From Paenibacillus sp. 1781tsa1 (GTDB taxonomy: Bacteria; Bacillota; Bacilli; Paenibacillales; Paenibacillaceae): 64,000 bases of DNA. Shown here in pieces: positions 26,716-35,613 of this stretch (positions within the stretch are counted from its first letter, which is position 1; each line of letters begins with the position of its first letter). A program made the position numbers and the translations under genes. The stretch lies in the NCBI RefSeq assembly GCF_024159265.1, contig NZ_JAMYWY010000001.1:3534001-3598000 (forward strand), in the 5' to 3' direction. The notes beneath the pieces were generated by a model. It was not told the origin of the DNA. It worked only from the letters and a program-made list of their open reading frames with translations, and did not search any database.

Positions 26716-28383
26716 ATGAAAAGAGTATGGTGGAAAGAAGCAGTAGCCTATCAAATCTATCCAAGAAGTTTTATGGATTCCAACGGAGATGGTGTTGGTG
26801 ACATTCAGGGGATCATATCCAAACTGGATTATATCCAGGATCTCGGTATTGATTTGATATGGATCTGTCCGATGTATAAGTCACCCAATGATGATAATGG
26901 TTATGATATCAGTGATTACTGTTCCATTATGGATGAATTCGGCACGATGGCAGACTTTGACCAATTACTGCATGAAGTGCATCATCGCGGCATGAAACTT
27001 ATTATGGACTTAGTGATTAATCATACAAGTGACGAACACCCGTGGTTTATTGAATCCAGAGCTTCGCTGGATAACCCCAAACGAGACTGGTATATCTGGA
27101 GAGATGGGAAGAACGGAGAGGAACCGAACAACTGGGAGAGCATCTTTGGCGGTTCTGCCTGGGAATATGATGAAGCATCCGGGCAGTACTATCTTCATCT
27201 GTTCTCCAAAAAACAACCGGATTTGAATTGGGCAAACAAAGATGTTCGTAAATCAATATATGAAATGATGAATTGGTGGCTGGATAAAGGGATTGATGGG
27301 TTCCGTGTTGATGCCATTAGCCATATTCATAAGGAAGAGGGCCTCTTGGACATGCCTGTTAAAGAAGGCTTCAAATACATCTCTTCTTTTGAAAAACATA
27401 TGAATGTCAAAGGAATCCAGAGTTATCTGCAAGAAATGAAAGAGAATACATTGTCCAGATATGACGTGGTGACTGTTGGGGAAGCGAACGGAGTAAAGGT
27501 AGAGGACCAGGAAGATCTGCTGGATTGGATCTGTGAAGTCAGAGGGAAATTTAATATGGTTTTCCAATTCGAACATCTTGACCTCTGGAAAAACAGCACG
27601 GACAGAGAACTGGATATCCTCAAATTGAAAAACGTCTTGACCAAGTGGCAGAAATCCCTGGAAAACGTCGGTTGGAATGCTTTGTTTATTGAAAATCATG
27701 ATCAGCCCCGCAAAGTTTCATCTTGGGGAAATGACAGTGCATATTGGTATGAAAGTGCCACTGCGCTTGGCGCCATGTACTTTTTCATGCAAGGTACGCC
27801 TTTCATATATCAAGGACAAGAAATAGGCATGACCAACGTGGCTTTCCCTTCGATAGAAGATTATAACGACATAGCCGATCGGAATCTATATCAGATCAAA
27901 CGTGAAGAGGGGATGTCGCATGAGGAGATCATGAACATCATCTGGGCTTCAAGTCGCGATAATTCCAGAACGCCGATGCAGTGGTCTTCGTCCAAACAGG
28001 CCGGGTTTACCACAGGTAAGCCATGGTTAAAAGTGAATGACAACTACGTCAATATTAATGTAGAGAAACAACTTCAGGAACCACGTTCCATCCTTCACTT
28101 TTATAAACAAATGATTCAGCTGCGAAAAAAACACGATACGTTGACTTATGGTATCTATGAGCTTCTTATGCCGGATCATCCAAGTGTATATGCATATACA
28201 CGTACACTGGCAGACCAACAGGTGCTGGTCGTCAGCAATCTTACCGAACACATCGTGGAGCTTGAGGAAGATGAGCTTGGCCTCAACTTCTCGGAGATCT
28301 GGCTTACCAACTATGAGAATGGCATGCTGCCACTGGTGTTGCGACCGTTCGAAACAATCGTTGGTTTAAGCGATAACGTATAA
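26716..28383 (+). CDS. alpha-glucosidase, GH13_31, second paralogue
   Basis: A 555-residue paralogue of the preceding enzyme with the same N-terminus style (VWWKEAVAYQIYPRSFMD) and calcium loop DSNGDGVGD. Catalytic residues are Asp199 (GFRVDAISH), Glu256 (TVGEANG) and Asp329 (ENHDQPRKVSSWG). The residue after the nucleophile is Ala rather than Val and the sequence before the acid/base is longer, so the two enzymes probably differ in linkage preference. Last gene of the operon, followed by a strong terminator. Confidence 0.93.
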   Translation: MKRVWWKEAVAYQIYPRSFMDSNGDGVGDIQGIISKLDYIQDLGIDLIWICPMYKSPNDDNGYDISDYCSIMDEFGTMADFDQLLHEVHHRGMKLIMDLVINHTSDEHPWFIESRASLDNPKRDWYIWRDGKNGEEPNNWESIFGGSAWEYDEASGQYYLHLFSKKQPDLNWANKDVRKSIYEMMNWWLDKGIDGFRVDAISHIHKEEGLLDMPVKEGFKYISSFEKHMNVKGIQSYLQEMKENTLSRYDVVTVGEANGVKVEDQEDLLDWICEVRGKFNMVFQFEHLDLWKNSTDRELDILKLKNVLTKWQKSLENVGWNALFIENHDQPRKVSSWGNDSAYWYESATALGAMYFFMQGTPFIYQGQEIGMTNVAFPSIEDYNDIADRNLYQIKREEGMSHEEIMNIIWASSRDNSRTPMQWSSSKQAGFTTGKPWLKVNDNYVNINVEKQLQEPRSILHFYKQMIQLRKKHDTLTYGIYELLMPDHPSVYAYTRTLADQQVLVVSNLTEHIVELEEDELGLNFSEIWLTNYENGMLPLVLRPFETIVGLSDNV

Positions 28384-28395
28384 GCAGGAAACGTA

Positions 28396-28440
28396 AAAAA
28401 GCGTCTATATCAGTTCTGAATGATATAGACGCTTTTTATT
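28396..28440 (+). terminator. rho-independent terminator
   Basis: AAAGCGTCTATATCA pairs with TGATATAGACGCTTT around GTTCTGAA, followed by TTATTGTTG. It ends the sugar operon and, read in reverse, lies downstream of the YjdJ-like gene. Confidence 0.85.
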
Positions 28441-28521
28441 GTTGTTTGGCAGGAGTATCAAAATTCGCCAATAAACCGTTACATTTGATAGCCACATGAA
28501 ATTCAGCAGCGAATGTTAGTT

Positions 28522-28803
28522 TTATTGATGGAGAACATCCGCGTATTCGGAGATACGTTCGAAACGACCCTTGGCAAAAGGGCATAAAGGTAAAATCTTA
28601 ATACCGTTTTCCCGCGCGTATTCCACCATAGCTTTGATAAGTTCATCCCCAAGCCCTTGTCCTCTATATGCATTTTCGACCAATGTGTGATCAATAATGT
28701 ATAGTTCTGGACTTGAGATTACATACGTCATCACCGCAGCAATATCGCCGTTATCTTGAATCAGAAATCTTTTATTGGCAACTTCATGTTCTACATTATG
28801 CAT
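28522..28803 (-). CDS. GNAT-type N-acetyltransferase, YjdJ-like
   Basis: A 93-residue mini-GNAT protein with the acetyl-CoA loop AYRGQGLGDELI and the C-terminal KILPLCPFAKGRFE segment typical of the YjdJ family. Among the clustered ATGs I choose 28803, which lies 6 bases after AGAGG; the one at 28809 abuts that site. The start overlaps the end of the YjdI-like gene by 8 bases. The pairing YjdI/YjdJ is conserved in other bacteria, but its function is not established. Confidence 0.85.
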   Translation of the reverse strand: MHNVEHEVANKRFLIQDNGDIAAVMTYVISSPELYIIDHTLVENAYRGQGLGDELIKAMVEYARENGIKILPLCPFAKGRFERISEYADVLHQ

Positions 28804-29047
28804 GTTCATCCTCTTTCTTTGTTGAGTATTCATCATTCACAAGCTTGTACGTCAACGCTCCGCTTGGACATGTGTCGATATGCCGGGCAATGGCCTCCGA
28901 AGTCTCACCATCAGGGTCAACCCAAGGACGCTTGCTTAAATCAAAAACAGCAGGGAGGCCCTTTACGCAAATCCCGGAATGAATGCAGACATCCGAATTA
29001 AACATGACCTCGATATCTTTACCGTAGTATACCTTTTGTTTACTCAT
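28796..29047 (-). CDS. single-cluster iron-sulfur protein, YjdI-like
   Basis: An 83-residue protein. It has the cysteine pattern CIHSGIC near residues 21-27, with further cysteines in DTCPSG near residue 60, matching the (4Fe-4S) mono-cluster YjdI family of mitoNEET-like or ferredoxin-like electron carriers. No ribosome binding site stronger than GATGTGAG precedes ATG. Co-transcribed with the acetyltransferase, whose start it overlaps. Confidence 0.87.
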   Translation of the reverse strand: MSKQKVYYGKDIEVMFNSDVCIHSGICVKGLPAVFDLSKRPWVDPDGETSEAIARHIDTCPSGALTYKLVNDEYSTKKEDEHA

Positions 29048-29272
29048 AATTACTCACATCTTTCGCGTTGAGTTTGTTTACAGAACTATAAGTTCAGGCT
29101 TACATGGCAAGCAGTATCTGCTTGGCTCTCAATGTCCGAATTATAAATGAGGAATCCTTAATTAGTCAACGTGACAAATCTCCTATTACGTTGGTGGATG
29201 CTGTCCTTTACAGATCGTTTTCTTCCGGAGTGTATATCTCATCGGCCTCGTACGCATCATCTAGCAACACCC

Positions 29273-31045
29273 TTAATGTGATGGGGGAACTGATTTAGTC
29301 ACTTCGATCTGAAATTGATCAGAATAGGATTTGAGGTTGCCAGCAAGGCCGGCGAGCTGCCCGGAGATGTTCGACAGTTCACTCGCTGATCGCTGCTGCT
29401 CTACAGCACTGGCCGTGACTTCTTCAGCCATGGCTGAAGTTTCCTCGGTTGCAGAAGCGATATAGCTCAGGTGCTGTTCCACCTCTTGTCTAATGGAGTG
29501 CATATCCATCGTCCGGTTTTCTAAACGCTGAGCAAGCTCATGCACTTCAGTCGATAACTTGCTAACCTGTCTGAACGCCTGAAGGCAATCCGCGATCTGT
29601 TCTTCCTGTTCCTTAACCGCCACCATGTTCGCTTCAAAATGATTGCCCATCCGGTGAATTTCTTGAACAAATGAACCCAGGATCACATCAATCTCCTGGA
29701 TCGAACGTTCGGACTGCTGAGCGAGCTGTCCCATTTCACCAGCAACGACCGCAAATCCTTTACCCGCCTCGCCAGCACGGGCTGCTTCGATTGAAGCATT
29801 CAGCGAGAGAATCTGGGTTTGTTTCAGGATATTGTGGATTTGTCCACTAATGGAGGATGCGAGTTCCGATTGAGTGGTTAGAGACCTGGAAATTTCCTGC
29901 TGATGCTCAACCCGCTTGGCATTCTCCCGGCCTTTCTCAAGCAGAACCTCATGTTCACGTGTAACTTGTACTTGTACGGCAGACAGCTGCTCTGAAGTAT
30001 GGGTAAACTGTTGCACATAAGAACCTACTTCATCCATAATTTTGCCGAGATTCTCCGAATGCTGTACGGAATGTTCGGTTTCTTCTGCCTGTTTCATGGA
30101 GCCTATAGCAATTTCCTCGATTGCTCTGGAGAGTTCTTCAGTCTGACGCTGGTTCGTCTGAGCCGTTTCCGCAATATTGGCCGAGGACTGCTGGAGCATA
30201 TTCGAACCTTGTTGTATTCCCATCAGTATGTTCGTCAATTGCGCAACCATGACGTTAATCAGATCACTGATGTCACCGAGCTGATCGTTGGTCATATGTG
30301 TGGATACAACTTTGAGATTCCCATCCGCGACCTGTTCCAGGCTTGACTTAATATCGCGTACTTGTCTGAGGATGCCTCTTACCACCAATAGCATCATGAC
30401 CAGCGATAGAATCAGTACAACCACGAAAATCGGTATAATGGTCCGATAGGCATTATTCACGGATATCGCGGAGACTTGATTCACCGCTTCAGCAGATATA
30501 TCAATGCCCAGATAGCCAATAATCGCACCTTGCGAATCCTTGATTGGTGTAAAGGAGGACAACAGCTGTCCCCAGGTTGGATCGTCTACAATACCTGTTG
30601 TGATGACTTCTCCACGTAATAAGCGTTCCTGAATCTGGGGGTTGAATTCCATTGCAGTGCCGTACGGGCTATATTCAGAATCATCCCAATTCGCTCCATC
30701 CACAGTGTAGATCCACCCGTCCGAAGTTTTGTTATACATATAAACATATAAGGCTCCCGATTGAAGCCTAACTTTAACGAGTTCGTCTCTAAGACTTTTG
30801 TATTCACTGCTCTCTTCTGAGGCAGTAGAGGCTAGTGTCTTAATTAATTCCGATTCCTGACCTAGTTGAGAGGCGGTATTCACAGCAAGCTGCTGATTGT
30901 TATGCTGCATGGTCATTAATGATGCATTTTCACTGGAGTCGATGGTGGTCCACATGATTAGACCGCCCATGGCCAGTAGCGGAACCAGAATGATCAAATA
31001 CAGTTTGAACCTTAAATCCATCTTTATTTTGCGAGTCTGTCTCAC
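29273..31045 (-). CDS. methyl-accepting chemotaxis protein
   Basis: A 590-residue chemoreceptor. TM1 is at about residues 13-32, a single Cache-type periplasmic-side sensor domain ([31 protein letters not shown]) extends to about 190, TM2 is at about 202-224, then a HAMP domain and a long cytoplasmic coiled coil. The signalling tip [20 protein letters not shown] is intact. The start is GTG with AAGGGGG 8 bases upstream. Ligand unknown; it is isolated from chemotaxis operons, as is common for transducers. Confidence 0.94.
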   Translation of the reverse strand: MRQTRKIKMDLRFKLYLIILVPLLAMGGLIMWTTIDSSENASLMTMQHNNQQLAVNTASQLGQESELIKTLASTASEESSEYKSLRDELVKVRLQSGALYVYMYNKTSDGWIYTVDGANWDDSEYSPYGTAMEFNPQIQERLLRGEVITTGIVDDPTWGQLLSSFTPIKDSQGAIIGYLGIDISAEAVNQVSAISVNNAYRTIIPIFVVVLILSLVMMLLVVRGILRQVRDIKSSLEQVADGNLKVVSTHMTNDQLGDISDLINVMVAQLTNILMGIQQGSNMLQQSSANIAETAQTNQRQTEELSRAIEEIAIGSMKQAEETEHSVQHSENLGKIMDEVGSYVQQFTHTSEQLSAVQVQVTREHEVLLEKGRENAKRVEHQQEISRSLTTQSELASSISGQIHNILKQTQILSLNASIEAARAGEAGKGFAVVAGEMGQLAQQSERSIQEIDVILGSFVQEIHRMGNHFEANMVAVKEQEEQIADCLQAFRQVSKLSTEVHELAQRLENRTMDMHSIRQEVEQHLSYIASATEETSAMAEEVTASAVEQQRSASELSNISGQLAGLAGNLKSYSDQFQIEVTKSVPPSH

Positions 31046-31239
31046 GTTCGGTTCCCCCTTGGATGTAAAAAAGTAAATATGGTTATTCGTATAACCCCAT
31101 ACTATTTATCGTAATATTGCAGGGGGAAATGAAGACTAACCCTAAATTTGTATATACATATAGGTTACAAGGCAGAAAACTGGAACCTTATTCATATTAA
31201 GTTTCATTTGATTGAGATTAAAATATAGAAAGTATTCTA

Positions 31240-31398
31240 TTTTTGGAGTGAGGGCAATGGCTACAACACCTTGAAAACACGGAGATCCAAGAGTTTGACC
31301 GGGCGATACATCGACTATAACTTCTCGCTGCTTCAGACTAAGATCGAGTTACAAGAAATTGCGGTTCTGAAGCTGAAGAAATTGAAAGATACGACGTT
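31240..31398 (+). pseudogene. duplicated internal fragment of the ABC-F gene
   Basis: Bases 31266-31397 are almost identical to 33319-33450 inside the ABC-F gene downstream. I count two substitutions, one inserted C and one deleted G, which break and then restore the frame. Directly before it, 31240-31265 resembles the leader at 32518-32544 (GAGTGAGGGCAATGGCTACAA against GAAGTGAGGGTAAGGGCTACAA). This is consistent with a second ABC-F copy that has lost nearly all its coding sequence. Confidence 0.85.
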
Positions 31399-31561
31399 TT
31401 GCTAAATATATTCTCAATCATTTCTGTCTGTATCCATTCCGAATTAAGAGCATCAGGTAGAAATAAATGTTCTTTGCATACAATCTTGAACTCATGGTAA
31501 TTATAACCTTTAATAGTGATCACCCAAGTACCTTACTTTCAAAGAGAAAGGAACATTTAAC

Positions 31562-32422
31562 GTGCCAGAATGGTTAGAAGTCGCATTTCGAACATTATCT
31601 GCCGTAACAATCCTGTTCATCATCACCAAAATTCTAGGCAAGCGCCAAATTTCTGAATTATCCTTGTTTGAGTATATAACAGGTATAACTCTAGGAAACT
31701 TGATTGGTTATATTTCGTTAGATACAGATACAACTTGGTATTTGGGATTTATCGCACTTTTTGTATGGGTTTCCGTGTCAGCGGGGGCCGAGTATTTTAC
31801 GTTGAAAAGTAAAAAGTTTCGTGATGTTGTAGATGGAAAATCAACGATTCTTATTGAGAATGGAACAGTAATTGAAAAGGCATTAAAGAAAGAACGATTG
31901 ACGATCGATGAATTTCTGGAACAACTTCGAAAAAAAGATGTGTTTAGAGTTGCCGATGTTGAGTTTGCAGTCATGGAACAAAGTGGAGACATCAGTGTGA
32001 TGTTAAAGAAAGAATATCAGCCACTCACAGCCAACTTATTAGGCTACCATATTTCTACTGAAAGAGAGCCAAGTACGATCATCATGGATGGGCATGTCTT
32101 GCCAGACACTTTAAAAGCAGCAGGATTGAGCGAAGAGTGGGTAAAAAAAGAGCTTCGCAAGCTTAATTTAACTCTGGATCAAGTTTCAATTGGTCAGGTG
32201 GATGGGAAGAGAGAACTCTCTGTTCAGACAGGTACAGCTTCTTTGCCCAAGCCTGCAAATTCAAGTCCGAAAGATCAAATTACGGAGTTAGTGAAACAAT
32301 TACAAGATGATTTAATATTGCGAAAGCAACTTGCATCAAATGATAAGGATCGACTCAAATATCAAGAAGCATTAGATCAATTTCAAACGGCAATGCACGC
32401 TTATCAAAAACAACAATCATAG
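31562..32422 (+). CDS. DUF421 membrane protein, YetF-like
   Basis: A 286-residue protein of the YetF/YrbG (DUF421) family. Three N-terminal helices (TLSAVTILFIITKILG, TGITLGNLIGY, LGFIALFVWVSVSAG) are followed by the conserved cytoplasmic domain with VVDGKSTILIENG, ERLTIDEFLEQLRKK and DVEFAVMEQSGDISVMLK. The C-terminal 60 residues are a charged helical tail (KDQITELVKQLQDDLILRKQ). GTG start with AAAGGAA upstream. It lies exactly between the ABC-F fragment and the intact ABC-F gene. Confidence 0.9.
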   Translation: MPEWLEVAFRTLSAVTILFIITKILGKRQISELSLFEYITGITLGNLIGYISLDTDTTWYLGFIALFVWVSVSAGAEYFTLKSKKFRDVVDGKSTILIENGTVIEKALKKERLTIDEFLEQLRKKDVFRVADVEFAVMEQSGDISVMLKKEYQPLTANLLGYHISTEREPSTIIMDGHVLPDTLKAAGLSEEWVKKELRKLNLTLDQVSIGQVDGKRELSVQTGTASLPKPANSSPKDQITELVKQLQDDLILRKQLASNDKDRLKYQEALDQFQTAMHAYQKQQS

Positions 32423-32644
32423 CGTTGATTGATTGGGATATATATGATCAATCAGGGGAGAAATGACACTTTTCATTAACTTCAGTCAATTTCTTAAACA
32501 AAATGTTCAATATCGTAGTTTTGAAGTGAGGGTAAGGGCTACAAATGGATTGTGCTTGGTGGTAAACAGTGTTACTCTAAAAGTCTGTGTTCGACAAATT
32601 ATTTAATAATAATCACCAATTTAGTTATAAAGAAAGGTAACACG

Positions 32645-34384
32645 ATGATAAAAGTTGAAAACTTATCCTTCTCGTTCCCGCAAAAGGAACTATATCAAGA
32701 CATTTCATTTACGCTTGAAGAGGCGCAACATTGCGCTTTTATAGGAACAAGTGGCAGTGGGAAAAGTACACTGATCGATATATTGATGGATCCGGAAAGA
32801 TATCTGTTCGATGGCAAGTTAGAGATAGACCCCGATTGCAAAATCGGGTATGTGAGTCAGTTCTCGCAAGTCGATAACACGAAAGAAATGACTGTTTTTG
32901 AATATATCGGAGAAGAGTTCATCAAGATACAAGATGAAATCACAGCCCTTTATGCGGAAATGGCAACGACATCGGATATGGATTCGCTGCTGGAAAAGGT
33001 TCAATTGGCTTTGGATGCCTTCCAGGCAATGGATGGGGATAATTTTGAAAACACCATTAATAAACAGCTAAATCTGGCTAACCTCATGAAGCTAAAAGAC
33101 CTTGATGTATCCGAATTAAGCGGCGGGGAATTCAAACTTATTCAAGTAATGAAGGAAATGCTGAATCGTCCAGACTTAATGATCATGGACGAACCCGATG
33201 TATTTCTAGACTTTGAAAACCTGAATGCACTTAAAAAATTGATTAATTCCCACAAGGGAATGCTGCTCGTTGTTACGCACAATCGCTATCTTTTGAATCA
33301 TTGTTTCAATAAAATAATACACCTTGAAAACACGGAGATCCAAGAGTTTGACGGGCGATACATCGACTATAACTTCTCACTGCTTCAGACTAAGATCGAG
33401 TTACAAGAAATTGCGGTTGCTGAAGCTGAAGAAATTGAGAGATACGACCATATCATCGACAATCTCAGAGAGATCGCCACGTATAATTCAGAAGCCTCCA
33501 GAGGCAGAGCGTTAAAAGCCAGAGTTAGGTTTCAAGAGCGCTTGGAAGCACGTCGAATTAAAGAGCCCTTTGTTGATATCAAACAGCCGAATATCCATTT
33601 TGGCATCGAAAAGGAAATGGAAGACACCGTTGTGGTTAACGTCAATAACTATAGCGTTTCCTTTGACGAATTACTTTTGGAACATGTGAACTTTGAGATC
33701 AAATCGACAGATAAAGTAGCCCTGATCGGTCCAAACGGTACCGGGAAAACGACGTTACTCCGCGAAATCTTCCAAAATAATCAGGATTCTATTGAAATAA
33801 ATGCTGAAGCTACATTGGCTTATTTATCTCAGTTTCAAGGCGAAATGCTCAAGGATTCGAACACCATACTAAACGACTTTATTGATGCAGGGTTTCAAAC
33901 ATATGATGAGATTAGATCGCATCTTTTGCACTATGGCTTCGAAGGAGAAATCCTTGATCAAAAGATAGAGTCTTTATCTGGTGGAGAAAAAAATATGCTT
34001 CAATTGGCTAAAGTTGCTGCCAGTCATGCCAACGTATTGCTTCTTGATGAACCGACAAGCCATTTAGACATCTATACACAAATCGCATTGGAGAAAGCTA
34101 TTGAGGAGTACAAAGGTGCGATTCTCATGATTTCTCATGATTTCTATTCTGTTGTAAATGGTATGGATTATGTTTTGATCATTGAAGACAAGACGATTAC
34201 TAAAATGAGTATACAAGAATTTAGAGAGATGATTTATACGAGTCATTTTAATGAAGACTATCTAGAAACGGAACAAAAGAAAAAGTCTGTTGAAATGAAA
34301 ATCGAATTGGCTTTAAAAGATACTAATTTTGAACTTGCAAAAAGTTTGGTAGATGAGCTAGAAAAGCTGATTAAGTTGCTTTAA
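32645..34384 (+). CDS. ABC-F family ATPase
   Basis: A 579-residue soluble protein with two ABC ATPase domains and no membrane part. ABC1: Walker A GTSGSGKST, signature LSGGEFKL, Walker B LMIMDEPDVFLD. ABC2: Walker A GPNGTGKTT, signature LSGGEKNM, Walker B VLLLDEPTSHLD. The charged linker (about 250-320) matches the ribosome-interacting interdomain linker of ABC-F proteins. The DEPDVFLD in ABC1 departs from the usual DEPTNHLD. Start chosen at ATG 32645 after GAAAGG; upstream in-frame codons lack a ribosome binding site. ABC-F proteins act in translation or in ribosome protection against antibiotics; which applies here is not clear. Confidence 0.9.
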   Translation: MIKVENLSFSFPQKELYQDISFTLEEAQHCAFIGTSGSGKSTLIDILMDPERYLFDGKLEIDPDCKIGYVSQFSQVDNTKEMTVFEYIGEEFIKIQDEITALYAEMATTSDMDSLLEKVQLALDAFQAMDGDNFENTINKQLNLANLMKLKDLDVSELSGGEFKLIQVMKEMLNRPDLMIMDEPDVFLDFENLNALKKLINSHKGMLLVVTHNRYLLNHCFNKIIHLENTEIQEFDGRYIDYNFSLLQTKIELQEIAVAEAEEIERYDHIIDNLREIATYNSEASRGRALKARVRFQERLEARRIKEPFVDIKQPNIHFGIEKEMEDTVVVNVNNYSVSFDELLLEHVNFEIKSTDKVALIGPNGTGKTTLLREIFQNNQDSIEINAEATLAYLSQFQGEMLKDSNTILNDFIDAGFQTYDEIRSHLLHYGFEGEILDQKIESLSGGEKNMLQLAKVAASHANVLLLDEPTSHLDIYTQIALEKAIEEYKGAILMISHDFYSVVNGMDYVLIIEDKTITKMSIQEFREMIYTSHFNEDYLETEQKKKSVEMKIELALKDTNFELAKSLVDELEKLIKLL

Positions 34385-34462
34385 TTCGTCTGCGTTCAAC
34401 GATGTGACCTTAACTGCTGGTGGGATAGTGATTCTTATCCAATGGCTGTGTCAGTAAGCGAG

Positions 34463-34493
34463 AAGAGGGGCGACAGCCCCTCTTTTTTTCGTT
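34463..34493 (+). terminator. rho-independent terminator
   Basis: GAGGGGC and GCCCCTC form a short GC-rich stem around GACA followed by TTTTTTTCG, 80 bases after the ABC-F gene. Confidence 0.85.
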
Positions 34494-34536
34494 TCGTCGC
34501 AGTTGCTCTAGACTAGGGGAATCCTCCATAAATCTA

Positions 34537-34576
34537 AATCCCCCTGTATGCAGATTGATCCGCATACAGGGGGATT
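34537..34576 (-). terminator. long hairpin terminator of the Gly/Pro-rich gene
   Basis: AATCCCCCTGTATGC and GCATACAGGGGGATT are exact reverse complements with a 10-base loop, 4 bases after the stop of the minus-strand gene. Very stable; may act in both directions. Confidence 0.7.
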
Positions 34577-34580
34577 ACTT

Positions 34581-34964
34581 CTAGAAACAGCTAAACGAAC
34601 TGATTCGCTGCAGATCAATGCCGGTGTATAGCCAGAAGAATCCATTCCAGCGGAAACCAGCCACCGAATTTCTACCTACAAATACCGGGTACATCCAGAA
34701 GCCGGGACCACGATCCGGCCAAATATATGTGTAGCGAAACAGACAGCCGGATATGGCCCTTGGATCTACAGCATACAAGGTAGCGGGTTGCTGTGGAGTG
34801 AATGATGGTGGCGGCCCGGGAGGTGCCTGCACGCCTTGTGGTCCGCCGCCTCCACCCCCGGGAAACGATGGCGGACCAGGCATTCCACCCGGTCCTCCTG
34901 GTCCTCCGGGAAACCCAGGTCCACCAAACCCTCCACCAGGTCCAAAAGGAGGTAAAAATGTCAT
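34581..34964 (-). CDS. Gly/Pro-rich small protein with aromatic C-terminal domain
   Basis: A 127-residue protein. The first 65 residues are almost only Gly, Pro, Phe and Gln in collagen-like GGP/GPP/PGG runs. Residues 70-127 form a compact aromatic domain (CLFRYTYIWPDRGPGFW, MYPVFVGRNSVAGFRWNGF, ending in SSFSCF) with two Cys that could form a disulfide. GGAG lies 9 bases before ATG. No signal peptide is visible. Such Gly/Pro-rich, aromatic proteins in spore formers are sometimes surface or spore-layer components, but I cannot assign a function. Confidence 0.7.
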   Translation of the reverse strand: MTFLPPFGPGGGFGGPGFPGGPGGPGGMPGPPSFPGGGGGGPQGVQAPPGPPPSFTPQQPATLYAVDPRAISGCLFRYTYIWPDRGPGFWMYPVFVGRNSVAGFRWNGFFWLYTGIDLQRISSFSCF

Positions 34965-35286
34965 ATCACATCACTCCTGTTCATTAGTCTAATGTATTGT
35001 ATGTAGGCCATTGAACAGGGGAATGGGTGGGAGCCTATAGAAGGCCGCTAATATTCAAGTCGAAAGGTCTAGCAGTTATCACTTAGCAGATCGGTTCGGC
35101 CGTGTCATGGGAGGTGGCGGTCGTGGATCTGCCATAAAAAACGAAGGAAAAGGAACGCTTGAATAAGCTTGTTTCGTGAAGCAACCGAAAAAAGGGCGGG
35201 GTGTACCCGGCTTCTCTCATTGTTGAAATTCTTGACACAGGAACATTTTTGTTCTCAGAAATCTCTGACTAAAATCAAAAACGGTG
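34965..35286. other. long gap without recognised gene
   Basis: About 320 bases between the Gly/Pro-rich gene and the coat-protein remnant. A plus-strand open stretch near 35063-35166 ends in a Gly-rich tail (MGGGGRGSAIKNEGKGTLE) but has no start or ribosome binding site I would accept. No clear promoter or RNA structure was identified. Confidence 0.4.
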
Positions 35287-35505
35287 TCAGGACTGAATAT
35301 TCATAGCAGTCTGAATGTTTTTCAGATCGAGCTGAATTAGTTCAGGAATATGGTAAGGGTGGTATAAACCATGCTGCACCATGTAATTTGATATTTTTTC
35401 ATGAGAGTCTATGGCTTCATCGAGCTGTTCATCAAATATTGGATACGGGTGCACCCAATTTTTCTGAGCCTGTTAAAGGAGGCGCAAAATTAGTTGCTGT
35501 AAAAA
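35287..35505 (-). pseudogene. CotF-like spore coat protein, 3' remnant with frameshift
   Basis: On the minus strand the stop is at 35287-35289. Reading back gives a 56-residue tail that begins HPYPIFDEQLDEAIDSHEKI, continues with SNYMVQHGLYHPYHIPELIQ and ends in LDLKNIQTAMNIQS, the pattern of the C-terminus of CotF/YraG-type coat proteins. Upstream, the homologous-looking stretch NFAPPLTGSEKLGAPVSN continues in another frame, so a one-base indel near 35444 separates them. The N-terminal half is missing and its place is taken by the DUF2239 promoter region. Confidence 0.55.
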
Positions 35506-35530
35506 CAAATACGATTAGAGACGACATAAT

Positions 35531-35584
35531 AATAATTATACCCGGGTAATATTGACTATGTATTTTTACCCGGGTATAATTATT
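35531..35584 (+). promoter_or_regulatory. promoter inside a 19-bp inverted repeat with CCCGGG cores
   Basis: AATAATTATACCCGGGTAA (35531-35549) and TTACCCGGGTATAATTATT (35566-35584) are perfect reverse complements, each containing its own palindrome TACCCGGGTA. The spacer and arms hold a sigma-A promoter: TTGACT (35552-35557), 17 bases, TATAAT (35575-35580). One operator core is upstream of -35 and the other sits in the -35/-10 spacer, an arrangement expected for tight repression by a dimeric regulator. Confidence 0.8.
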
Positions 35585-35613
35585 GAAGAAGGAATGAAAA
35601 AGGAGGGTATAAC

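Noticed and set aside
25504-27699. Minus-strand frames of 148-183 residues opposite the alpha-glucosidases
   Set aside because: Antisense to well-supported GH13 enzymes; composition is that of reverse-complement shadows.
29104-29298. 64-residue plus-strand frame between the YjdI-like and chemoreceptor genes
   Set aside because: No ribosome binding site, overlaps the chemoreceptor 3' end, Ser-rich noncoding-like sequence.
34753-34992. Plus-strand Gly/Pro-rich frame opposite the Gly/Pro-rich minus gene
   Set aside because: The GGN/CCN codons give Gly/Pro runs on both strands. Only the minus frame has a ribosome binding site, a downstream terminator and a plausible folded C-terminal domain.
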